64,000 bases of DNA from Streptomyces mayonensis. Lineage in GTDB: Bacteria; Actinomycetota; Actinomycetes; Streptomycetales; Streptomycetaceae. This document shows, in pieces, positions 1 to 7,647 of the stretch; position 1 is the stretch's first letter; every line of letters starts with the position of its first letter. The notes below the pieces were generated by a model. The model saw only the letters and a program-made list of their open reading frames with translations. It searched no databases and was not told the origin of the DNA. The stretch is from positions 1 to 64,000 of the forward strand of contig NZ_JACBYP010000028.1 of NCBI RefSeq assembly GCF_018982965.1. The letters run 5' to 3'. The position numbers were made by a program, and so were the translations under genes.

Positions 1-34
1 CGGGGACGCTGGGATCGCGCCCGGCACCCCCGCC

Positions 35-140
35 GGGCGGGGGTGGGTCGCGCTGCCCGGCGCCGGCGGGGTGCCTCCCCCAGTACCTGAACGGTGCCTG
101 AACGGCCTGGGAGGTACCCCAGCGCCCACCCGTGCCGCCC
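35..140. repeat. Dispersed intergenic repeat, copy A
   Basis: This segment downstream of the manB stop recurs at 16849-16955 with roughly 90% identity by eye and in the same orientation. It contains a hairpin-forming pair, GGGGTGCCTCCC (68-79) and GGGAGGTACCCC (109-120), around two CCTGAACGG motifs. Related GGGGGTGCCTCCC and GGGGGTACCTCCC motifs follow to about position 180. It could act as a terminator or a REP-like element. No protein of its own is convincing. Confidence 0.7.
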
Positions 141-226
141 TGGGGGTGCCTCCCAGGCCCTGGGGGTACCTCCCAGGGCTTCAGCACTGGAGGCACGACT
201 GCCCCCAGCGGCGCGGTCGGGGCGGG

Positions 227-1591
227 TCAGGCGCGGATGATGGTCAGGGCCTCGTCGCGGATCTTGGTCATCGTGGCCTCGTCGCGGGCCTCCGCGTTCA
301 GGCGGAGCAGGGGCTCGGTGTTGGAGGGGCGGACGTTGAACCACCAGTCGGCCGCCTGGACGGTGACGCCGTCCAGGTCGTCCACGGTGACGTCGTCACG
401 GCCCTCGTACGCGGCCCGGATCGCGGCGAGGCGGCCCTGCTGGTCGGCGACCGTGGAGTTGATCTCGCCGGAGCCGGTGTAGCGGTCGTACTCGGCGACC
501 AGGGCGGACAGCGGGCCGTCCTGTTCGCCCAGGGCGGCGAGGACGTGGAGGGCCGCCAGCATGCCGGTGTCGGCGTTCCAGAAGTCGCGGAAGTAGTAGT
601 GCGCGGAGTGCTCGCCGCCGAAGATGGCGCCGCTTTTGGCCATTTCGGCCTTGATGAAGGAGTGCCCCACGCGCGTGCGTGCCGGTGTGCCGCCGTTCTC
701 GCGCACGACCTCCGGGACGGACCAGGAGGTGATCAGGTTGTGGATGACCGTGCCGGTACCGCCGTTGCGGGCCAGTTCGCGGGCGGCCACCAGGGCGGTG
801 ACCGCGGACGGGGAGACCGGGTCGCCGTTCTGGTCGACGACGAAGCATCGGTCGGCGTCGCCGTCGAAGGCGAGGCCGAGGTCGGCGCCCTCCGCGCGGA
901 CGCGCTGCTGGAGGTCGACGAGGTTGGCCGGGTCCAGCGGGTTGGCCTCGTGGTGGGGGAAGGTGCCGTCCAGCTCGAAGTACATCGGCACGAGGTCGAG
1001 GGGCAGACCGGCGAAGACCGTGGGGACCGTGTGGCCGCCCATGCCGTTGCCCGCGTCCACGACGACCTTGAGGGGGCGGACGGCGGTGAGGTCGACGAGG
1101 GAGCGCAGGTGGGCCGCGTAGTCGGTGAGCGTGTCGCGCCGGGTGACGGTGCCCGGGCGGGACGAGGGCTCCGGGGCACCGGAGTCGCTCCAGCGCTCCA
1201 CCGTGGCGCGGATCTCGGCGAGGCCCGTGTCCTGGCCGACCGGCGCGGCACCCGCGCGGCACAGCTTGATCCCGTTGTACTGCGCCGGGTTGTGCGAGGC
1301 CGTGAACATGGCGCCCGGCAGGTCCAGGGCGCCGGAGGCGTAGTACAGCTGGTCGGTGGAGCACAGGCCGATCTCGGTCACGTCGGCGCCGCGGGCCGCG
1401 GCTCCCCGCGCGAAGGCCGCGGACAGGCCCGGGGACGAGGGCCGCATGTCGTGGCCGACCACGACGGCGTCCGCGCCGGTCAGTTCGGCGAAGGCCGCGC
1501 CGAACAGTTCGGCCAGCGACTCGTCCCACTGGTCCGGAACGACACCGCGCACGTCGTACGCCTTCACGATCTGCGACAGATCAGCAGCCAC
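227..1591 (-). CDS. manB: Phosphomannomutase/phosphoglucomutase ManB
   Basis: Interconverts mannose-6-phosphate and mannose-1-phosphate in the cytoplasm, feeding GDP-mannose synthesis for glycoconjugates. The 454-residue protein has the four alpha-D-phosphohexomutase elements: phosphoserine loop TASHNP (Ser about 99), magnesium loop DGDADR (about 243-248), sugar-binding GGEHS (about 325-329) and phosphate-binding RPSNTEP (about 421-427). The GTG start at 1591 was chosen because AGGAAGG lies 6 nt upstream; the reading frame continues 12 codons further without a ribosome site. It reads away from the lactate permease gene, about 80 nt upstream. Phosphoglucomutase activity cannot be excluded. Family assignment is secure. 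Confidence 0.93.
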   Translation of the reverse strand: MAADLSQIVKAYDVRGVVPDQWDESLAELFGAAFAELTGADAVVVGHDMRPSSPGLSAAFARGAAARGADVTEIGLCSTDQLYYASGALDLPGAMFTASHNPAQYNGIKLCRAGAAPVGQDTGLAEIRATVERWSDSGAPEPSSRPGTVTRRDTLTDYAAHLRSLVDLTAVRPLKVVVDAGNGMGGHTVPTVFAGLPLDLVPMYFELDGTFPHHEANPLDPANLVDLQQRVRAEGADLGLAFDGDADRCFVVDQNGDPVSPSAVTALVAARELARNGGTGTVIHNLITSWSVPEVVRENGGTPARTRVGHSFIKAEMAKSGAIFGGEHSAHYYFRDFWNADTGMLAALHVLAALGEQDGPLSALVAEYDRYTGSGEINSTVADQQGRLAAIRAAYEGRDDVTVDDLDGVTVQAADWWFNVRPSNTEPLLRLNAEARDEATMTKIRDEALTIIRA

Positions 1592-1672
1592 GGCCAACCT
1601 TCCTGAAAGTCCTGTCGGGCCCCACAAACTACCCCGTGAGGACCGACGGACCGCCCGGACGGTTCCCGGAGG

Positions 1673-3313
1673 TCAGGGCAGCATCCAGCCCAGGACCACC
1701 GTGGACTGCCCGACCACGATCAGGCACATGACGAGCAGCAGGCCGAGGCTCCAGGGGAGCACCTTGCGCAGCAGGTCGCCCTCGCGGCCCGCGAGCCCGA
1801 CGGCGGCGCAGGCGATGGTCAGGTTCTGCGGGGAGATCATCTTGCCGAGGACGCCGCCGGAGCTGTTGGCGGCGGCCAGCAGCTCCGGCGACAGACCCGA
1901 CTCCCGCGCGGCGGTCACCTGGAGGGCGCCGAAGAGCGCGTTGGCGGAGGTGTCCGAGCCGGAGACCGCGACGCCGAACCAGCCGAGCACCGGGGAGAGG
2001 AAGGCGAGCCCGGCGCCCGCGGCCGCCACGAAGTGGCCGATGGTGGCGGCCTGGCCGGATAGGTTCATGACATAGGCGAGAGCGAGGACCGAGGTGACGG
2101 TGAGGATCGCGTACCGCAGTTCGTGCACGGTCGCGAGCCACTCCTTGACCGCCACGCGCGCGTGCACGCCGAGAACGGCGGCCGTGGCGAGTCCGGCGAA
2201 CAGCACGAGGGTCCCGCCGGTCGAGACGATCGGCCAGGAGAAGACGTTGCCGCCGACCGGAGTGCCCTCGGGGTCGACCACGTCCAGGAACGGCCAGTCG
2301 TAGGACTGCGTGGCCTTCGCCAGCCAGTCCTTGACCGCCGGGATCTGCGCCACGGAGAAGACGGCGACGATCAGCGCGTACGGCGCATAGGCGCGCACCA
2401 CCTCGCGCGGGGAGTCCTGCTCGTCGAGTTCCTCGCTGCGTACGCCGGTCAGGACGGCCGCCCGTACGGGCTCGGCGGCGGGACGGCGGGAGCGCGGTAC
2501 GGCGACGAGGGCGCCGGCGCCGACCAGCGCGGCGGCGATGTCGGCGAGCTGGGCGGAGACGTGGTTGGAGGCGATGAACTGGGCAACGGCGAAGGCGACC
2601 CCGCAGACCAGCGCCGGGATCCAGGTCTCGCGCAGCCCGCGTCGCCCGTCCACCAGGGCGACGAGGAGCAGCGGTACGACGAGGGCGAGCAGGGGCGTCT
2701 GGCGGCCCACCACGGAGGCGACGTCGTCCAGGGGCAGCCCCGTGACCTGGGCCAGTGTCACCACGGGGGTGCCCATCGCGCCGAAGGCGACCGGCGCGGT
2801 GTTGGCGACCAGGGAGACGACGGCGGCACGTACGGGGTCAAAGCCGAGGGCGACGAGCATGACGGAGCAGATGGCCACGGGGGCACCGAAACCGGCAAGC
2901 GCTTCCAGCAGGGCACCGAAGCAGAAGGCGACGACGAGCGCCTGGATGCGCGGGTCGTCGGAGAGCCGGCCGAAGGAACGGCGCAGGATGTCGAAGTGCC
3001 GGGTGCGGACGGTCATCCGGTAGACCCACAGCGCGTTCACGACGATCCACAGGATGGGGAAGAGGCCGAAGACCGCTCCCTGGACCGCACTGGAGGCCGT
3101 CTGGTCCAGGGGCATGCCGTAGGCGAGCCAGGCGACGAGCACGGCCGCCAGGAGGCCGATGAGGCCCGCCAGGTGGGCCTTCATGCGGACTCCGCCCAGC
3201 AGGACGAGGACGATCACCAGGGGCAGGGCCGCCACCGCGGCGGACAGGCCGAGCGAACCGGCGACGGGTTCCAGTTCCTGCACGTACACGGGCGCCTCCC
3301 CGGATTCCGCCAT
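1673..3313 (-). CDS. lldP: L-lactate permease (LctP/LldP family)
   Basis: A 546-residue polytopic membrane protein with about 12-14 hydrophobic segments, starting directly after a short N-terminal stretch. It is likely a lactate/glycolate:proton symporter of the LctP family. The segments around GFGAPVAICSVM and MGTPVVTLAQ, and the C-terminal part with NSSGGVLGKMISPQN, are typical of this family. The ATG at 3313 has only a weak purine stretch upstream. No lactate dehydrogenase gene is adjacent, so the substrate is inferred from family alone. The gene is well separated from DUF3499 (188 nt) and may have its own promoter. Confidence 0.88.
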   Translation of the reverse strand: MAESGEAPVYVQELEPVAGSLGLSAAVAALPLVIVLVLLGGVRMKAHLAGLIGLLAAVLVAWLAYGMPLDQTASSAVQGAVFGLFPILWIVVNALWVYRMTVRTRHFDILRRSFGRLSDDPRIQALVVAFCFGALLEALAGFGAPVAICSVMLVALGFDPVRAAVVSLVANTAPVAFGAMGTPVVTLAQVTGLPLDDVASVVGRQTPLLALVVPLLLVALVDGRRGLRETWIPALVCGVAFAVAQFIASNHVSAQLADIAAALVGAGALVAVPRSRRPAAEPVRAAVLTGVRSEELDEQDSPREVVRAYAPYALIVAVFSVAQIPAVKDWLAKATQSYDWPFLDVVDPEGTPVGGNVFSWPIVSTGGTLVLFAGLATAAVLGVHARVAVKEWLATVHELRYAILTVTSVLALAYVMNLSGQAATIGHFVAAAGAGLAFLSPVLGWFGVAVSGSDTSANALFGALQVTAARESGLSPELLAAANSSGGVLGKMISPQNLTIACAAVGLAGREGDLLRKVLPWSLGLLLVMCLIVVGQSTVVLGWMLP

Positions 3314-3501
3314 GTGAAAGCGATTTCTCGCGGCTCCCGGAATGGTCGTGTCCGCGACAACGCGACGTCAATGGGTGTGCAGCAACGGATGTGGCTCACG
3401 GGGAAGGGGGCGACCGCCCTACAGGGGCGACCGCCCCACAGGTGCGAGCGGGCGAGCGGCGAAGGGGTCCGGGGGATGTACGGGCTGCCTGGGCTACCGG
3501 C

Positions 3502-3924
3502 TCAGTTGTCCGGCGAGCGGAGCACTCGCAGGTGGCCGCGGCGCGCGACCTCCATCGGGTCGGCCGTCCGGCCGCCGCCGCCCGCCTCGGCCGTCCGCTC
3601 CTGGGGCCGGGCCGCCTCGCGGACCGCGTTGGCCAGCGCCTCCAGGTCGTCACCGCTGGGGCGGGCCGGGGCGGAGCCGTCGAGCAGGCGGACGACCTCC
3701 CAGCCGCGCGGGGCGGTGAGGCGCTCGGAGTGCTCGGCGCACAGGTCGTAGCAGTGGGGTTCGGCGTAGGTGGCGAGCGGGCCGAGGACCGCGGTCGAGT
3801 CGGCGTAGACGTACGTCAGCGTCGCGACGGCGGGACGGCCGCAGGCGGTGCGCGAACAGCGACGTACAGGGCTCACGATGTTGGACGGTACCGCACTCTT
3901 GAGCGGGCCGCGACGACTCTCCAC
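3502..3924 (-). CDS. DUF3499 family zinc-ribbon-like protein
   Basis: A 140-residue actinobacterial protein of unknown function. The N-terminal half has paired cysteines (RRCSRTACGRPA and later HCYDLCAEH), a pattern suggesting a structural zinc site. The C-terminal third is charged and low in complexity. GTG at 3924 was chosen because the family's conserved region begins shortly after it; the frame remains open to 3978, but the extra residues look unrelated. It is divergent from the zincin-like gene at 4217, a pairing that is common in actinobacteria. No function is claimed. Confidence 0.8.
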   Translation of the reverse strand: MESRRGPLKSAVPSNIVSPVRRCSRTACGRPAVATLTYVYADSTAVLGPLATYAEPHCYDLCAEHSERLTAPRGWEVVRLLDGSAPARPSGDDLEALANAVREAARPQERTAEAGGGGRTADPMEVARRGHLRVLRSPDN

Positions 3925-4204
3925 CGCGTCACACCACCGTGTCGTGGCGTGAAACGATCCCCCGCCCCCTACCGACACCCTCTCCTGACCTGCACGGACA
4001 CGGTTTTCCGGGCGGTCGGACCCCCTTCGGGGCGGTCACGACCCGACACAAACAGCGACATTTGCCTTGAGTCCCACGGTCGCGGAGAGATACGGAATTG
4101 AGCCCAACCTTGGCTGGAATGGTCATCCGACGACAGGCCGCGCCCGGGGGCCGCGACACCGTCCGGGATGCGTGTGCGGTCGGGCGCACGACCTCGGCGG
4201 GGAC

Positions 4205-4210
4205 TACCCT
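4205..4210 (+). promoter_or_regulatory. -10 box for a probably leaderless mRNA
   Basis: TACCCT matches the TANNNT -10 pattern and ends 6 nt before GTG 4217. There is no Shine-Dalgarno sequence in front of the gene, so transcription probably starts at or next to the start codon. No good -35 box is visible. Confidence 0.4.
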
Positions 4211-4216
4211 TCAGCG

Positions 4217-4672
4217 GTGATGGACAACCCCGTGACGCCCCGTGATGCCGGCCGCCCGGGGCCCCGCCGTCGTGACCGCCACGGTCGGGGCATGCGCGGC
4301 CCGGTGGCTCCCCCGCAGGTGCCGCTCGCCGCGAGCCGCGGCGAGGTGTTCGCGGACCTGGTGCAGGACTCCGTGGAGCGCCTGGAACGACGGTGGCCGC
4401 AGCTCGCCGACATCGATTTCCTCGTGCTCGACGTGCCCCGGCTGGACGGGCCCGGGGAGCTGTGGTCCGACGAGACCGTCCCGCTGGGCGGCACGGTGCC
4501 CTCGCGCGACGGGCGGCGGGGGCGCGTGGTGGTGTACCGGCGACCGGTCGAGATCCGGACCAAGGGACGCGACGAGCGGGCGGCGCTCGTGCACGAGGTC
4601 GTCGTGGAGCAGGTCGCGGAGCTGCTGGGGCTGACGCCGGAAACGGTCGACCCCCGGTACGGGGAGGACTGA
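4217..4672 (+). CDS. Zincin-like metallopeptidase-family protein with altered active site
   Basis: A 151-residue cytoplasmic protein resembling the minimal zincin family (PF06262, DUF1025): an FADLVQDSVERL helix, the DIDFLVLDVP strand, a YRRPVEIR strand and the terminal helix. The family normally carries HExxH in that last helix. Here it reads HEVVVEQVAELLGL, so the second zinc-binding histidine is missing (HEVVV instead of HExxH). Catalysis is therefore doubtful. The first codons are GTG-ATG in frame (4217, 4220); with a -10-like box just upstream and no ribosome site, the mRNA is probably leaderless. Divergent from DUF3499. Confidence 0.78.
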   Translation: MMDNPVTPRDAGRPGPRRRDRHGRGMRGPVAPPQVPLAASRGEVFADLVQDSVERLERRWPQLADIDFLVLDVPRLDGPGELWSDETVPLGGTVPSRDGRRGRVVVYRRPVEIRTKGRDERAALVHEVVVEQVAELLGLTPETVDPRYGED

Positions 4673-4838
4673 GCGGGAGGACGGGGGCGCCACGGGACGG
4701 ACCCGGGCAGGAGATGCCCCCGGCGGGAGGCAGTCCCCGGCGCGAGGCGGTCCCGTAAGCGCCCGTACGCGTCGCGCGTGCCGGCGTCGCGTGGGCACAG
4801 CGCTGTCGCACGGCGGCGTCGCGTCAGGCACAGCGCTC

Positions 4839-4867
4839 TTGATCGTCATATGAGCGGCGCCTAGGCT
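4839..4867 (+). promoter_or_regulatory. Promoter of the pentapeptide-repeat gene
   Basis: A -35 TTGATC (4839-4844) and -10 TAGGCT (4862-4867) are separated by 17 nt, close to the housekeeping (HrdB) consensus. The expected start of transcription, about 6-9 nt beyond the -10, falls near ATG 4877, so the gene may be leaderless. Just upstream, a GGCGTCGCGT...GGCACAGCGCT sequence is directly repeated twice (about 4780-4838). Confidence 0.6.
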
Positions 4868-4876
4868 CTCATGCCC

Positions 4877-6037
4877 ATGGAGACGGGGGGACCGGTCCGC
4901 GGACGGCGGGCATGGCTCGACGGGCCGGTCAGGCGTCGGGCGGCCGCGGGTCTGCTGACCGTGGCGGGGCTGGCCGTTCTGGGCACCGTGTTCGTCGTAC
5001 TGCCGGGAGTGGTGGTCGACCACGACCTCGCCGGGGCGCACGTCGCCGCGCAGGACCGGCTGACAGCGGTGAACGATGTCCGTACGACGCTCCTGCAGGT
5101 GGTCGGCGGCCTGGTCGTGCTGTTCGGCGCGTACGCCACCTGGCGGCAACTGCGGGTGAGCCAGGACGGATTGCGCGCCACCCAGGAGGGCTACGTCACC
5201 GACCGGTTCAGCCGGGCCGTCGACCAGCTCGGCAGCGACAAGCTGGATGTGCGCATCGGCGGGTTGCACGCGCTGTGGCGGATCGCGGAGCAGTCCGCCC
5301 GCGACCGGGAGGCCATCATCTCCATCCAGGCCGCGTATCTGCGTACACACCTGCCCTGGCCGCCCGACGGTCCGGAGGCACCGGCGGCGGACGTGCCCAT
5401 CAACGACGTCGCGCCCCTGGAGACCCGCGCCGCCGACACCCAGGTGGCGCTGACCGCGCTCGGCGTGCTGTGCCGGCACCGGGAGGAGTCCTGGGTCAAT
5501 CTCAGCATCACCGACCTGCGCCGGGCCGACTGCGACGGACTGTGGTTCCCCGAGGTCAACTTCGACCGCGCCTGCATGGAGGCGGCGGGCCTGTACCGCG
5601 CCAATCTGACCCAGGCGTCCATGGTCTCGGTCAACCTGCGGCACGCCGACCTCACGACCGCGGTTCTCCGCCGGGCCCGCTGCGTTCTGGCCGACCTGCG
5701 GGCCGCGAAGCTCGTCGAAACCGACTTGCGTGACGCCGACTTCACCGAGACCGACCTGCGCGAGGCGAACCTGCGCAAGGCCACCGCCCACGGCGCGGTC
5801 TTCCACCGCGCCGACCTCCGCCTGGCCGACCTGCGCGGCACCGACCTGAGCACCGCCGACCTGGTCGAAGCGCGCCTGACCGGCGCCCTCGCCAGTGAGC
5901 GCACCCGCTGGCCCGCCGGCTTCGACCCCACGGCCGCCGGAGTCGTCGACACCGAGGACCCCGGCCCCGAGCCCCCGAGCCTGCTCCAGCCGCCCGGAAT
6001 GACCTGGGAGGCGCCGCCGCTGCGGTCCAGTCCCTGA
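4877..6037 (+). CDS. Membrane-anchored pentapeptide-repeat protein
   Basis: About 386 residues. Two N-terminal hydrophobic segments (about residues 20-45 and 72-92) are followed by a soluble part. From about residue 210 onward there are repeated A(D/N)Lxx pentapeptides such as ANLTQASM, ADLTTAVL and TDLRDADF, which form the right-handed quadrilateral beta-helix. The arrangement of two membrane segments, a linker and a pentapeptide domain is common in Streptomyces; its function is unknown. ATG 4877 is preferred over ATG 4871 because the -10 box ends at 4867, leaving too little room for a transcript that includes 4871. A hairpin lies directly after the stop. Confidence 0.78.
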   Translation: METGGPVRGRRAWLDGPVRRRAAAGLLTVAGLAVLGTVFVVLPGVVVDHDLAGAHVAAQDRLTAVNDVRTTLLQVVGGLVVLFGAYATWRQLRVSQDGLRATQEGYVTDRFSRAVDQLGSDKLDVRIGGLHALWRIAEQSARDREAIISIQAAYLRTHLPWPPDGPEAPAADVPINDVAPLETRAADTQVALTALGVLCRHREESWVNLSITDLRRADCDGLWFPEVNFDRACMEAAGLYRANLTQASMVSVNLRHADLTTAVLRRARCVLADLRAAKLVETDLRDADFTETDLREANLRKATAHGAVFHRADLRLADLRGTDLSTADLVEARLTGALASERTRWPAGFDPTAAGVVDTEDPGPEPPSLLQPPGMTWEAPPLRSSP

Positions 6038-6038
6038 T

Positions 6039-6068
6039 CGGCCCGCCCTCGCCGGTCGGCGGGGGCCG
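6039..6068. terminator. Hairpin between convergent genes
   Basis: CGGCCCGCC and GGCGGGGGCCG can pair with a two-base bulge around a short loop. It lies between the convergent pentapeptide-repeat gene and the DUF5719 gene, so it may end transcription from both sides. Confidence 0.5.
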
Positions 6069-6102
6069 TGCACCCCGCCGCCGTTCCGCAGTCTCGCCGC
6101 CC

Positions 6103-7647
6103 CTACCGCTGGAGCACCGACAGGTCCTCGTCCGCCCGCGGCACCGAGACCGTCCCGCCGTCGTCGGGCAGGGTCTGGACGGTGAAGGACGCCACGTCGT
6201 CGTCCGACCCGGTCAGGGTGCGGGACGCGTGGACCGGGCCGCCGGAGACGGTCTCGACCGTCAGCGCGTAGCTCCCCTTGAGACCGGCGGGGACCGGCGC
6301 GTCGACGTTCTGCGTCGTACCGCCCTTGACCGTGTACGTCTTGGTCGCCGTCGTACCGCCCTCGGTACCCGCCGACGCCGTGACCTTGACCTTCGCCGCC
6401 TCACCGGGCGCGACCAGGGACAGGGTGGTGCTCTTGGCGCGGTTGTCGGCGGCCGTGGCGCGCGCGCCGACCGGGTCGGTGGCCGGGACGAACGCCGACT
6501 CCTGCCCGTCCCCCTTGCCCCGCACGACCCGGACCGCCGCCACGACCGGCACCGCCTGGTCCGTCGGCGTCAGCACCAGCGAACCCGCCTCCCCGCGCGT
6601 GACCTCGCCGAGGTCGACGCCCGTGGTCATGCCGGCCTTGACGTGCACCGTCTCGTGCCCCGCGGGCGTGATCAGGCCGGACGGAGAAGCGAGCCGCACC
6701 TTCAGGTCGGCGTCGGTGCCCCCGGGCGTGAAGAGCACCAGGCGCACGGCGGTGGCGTCCTTCGGAATGCCCGGCAGGACCAGTTCGCCCGCCGGATCCG
6801 CGGCCGCGGTCAGCCAGTCGCCGCCGGTCTTGTCGTCCAGTGCCTGCACCGCGGCCCCGACCCGGCCGCTGCGCACACCGACGTGCACGGTCAGGTCGGT
6901 CTCCTCCACGTCGCTGAGCGTGGAGAGCAGCAGGGACTCACTGGCGTGCGGCGGCACCGTGACGCCCTCTCCCACCGTGGACTTGAGGTCCCCGTCCTTG
7001 CCGTACAGCTCGATGTCGACGACGGCCGCCGAGTCGTCCGGGTTGGTCAGGTGGACGTAGTCGGTGCGGCCGCTCGCGGTGCTGGCGCCCGGGAACCAGA
7101 ACTCCGTGTCCGGGGCCGCGCAGTTGACGCCCTGGAGTCCGCGGCCCGTTCCGGCGGCGACCTCCGTGGTCTGCTGGACCGTCCAGCCGGGCGCGTGGCT
7201 CCCCTCCGCGGTGCCGATCAGCGCGGGCGCGTCGGAACCGGAGGCCTTTCCGGCGGCCGGCGTACCGGGCTTCCCTGGCTCGAGGACCGGCTTCTCCTTC
7301 TCCTTGCTCTTGCCCTTGTCGCCCTTGTCGTCGTTGTCGCCCTTGTCGTCGGACTTCCCCCCGCCACCGCTGTCCTCGGCGGCCTCATTCTGCTTCGCCG
7401 TCGCGAGTTCGGCGCTGCCCTTCTCCTCGGCGCCCTCGGTGACGGGCGTGAAGGAGGTGTACGCGGTCTCGGCGAGGTCGGAGGTGCTGGGCGCCGGGCA
7501 GAGCAGGCTGGTGCGCTCCACGGGCAGCCGGGCGGCCGGCGCGGCGGTGTCCGTGCCGGAGTCGTCCGGGGCGGACACCGTCGCGAACCCGGTGACGGCG
7601 GCGAGCGCGGTCGCGCAGGCGATCAGGGACAGGGTCGTGCGCTTCAC
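6103..7647 (-). CDS. DUF5719 family exported protein
   Basis: A 514-residue protein with an N-terminal signal-type segment (MKRTTLSLIACATALAAVTG) and a long Gly/Lys/Asp/Glu-rich linker at about residues 88-125. The rest is beta-rich repeats resembling the DUF5719 domain found in actinobacterial exported proteins. It overlaps the upstream giant glycosyltransferase gene by 4 nt (ATGA), so the two are translationally coupled and probably work together at the cell surface. The linker suggests the folded part is held away from the membrane. The biochemical role is unknown. Confidence 0.8.
   Translation of the reverse strand: MKRTTLSLIACATALAAVTGFATVSAPDDSGTDTAAPAARLPVERTSLLCPAPSTSDLAETAYTSFTPVTEGAEEKGSAELATAKQNEAAEDSGGGGKSDDKGDNDDKGDKGKSKEKEKPVLEPGKPGTPAAGKASGSDAPALIGTAEGSHAPGWTVQQTTEVAAGTGRGLQGVNCAAPDTEFWFPGASTASGRTDYVHLTNPDDSAAVVDIELYGKDGDLKSTVGEGVTVPPHASESLLLSTLSDVEETDLTVHVGVRSGRVGAAVQALDDKTGGDWLTAAADPAGELVLPGIPKDATAVRLVLFTPGGTDADLKVRLASPSGLITPAGHETVHVKAGMTTGVDLGEVTRGEAGSLVLTPTDQAVPVVAAVRVVRGKGDGQESAFVPATDPVGARATAADNRAKSTTLSLVAPGEAAKVKVTASAGTEGGTTATKTYTVKGGTTQNVDAPVPAGLKGSYALTVETVSGGPVHASRTLTGSDDDVASFTVQTLPDDGGTVSVPRADEDLSVLQR

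Noticed and set aside
71..1606. A 511-codon plus-strand open frame over manB
   Set aside because: The opposite strand encodes all phosphohexomutase motifs; this frame has low-complexity Gly/Val/Asp sequence.
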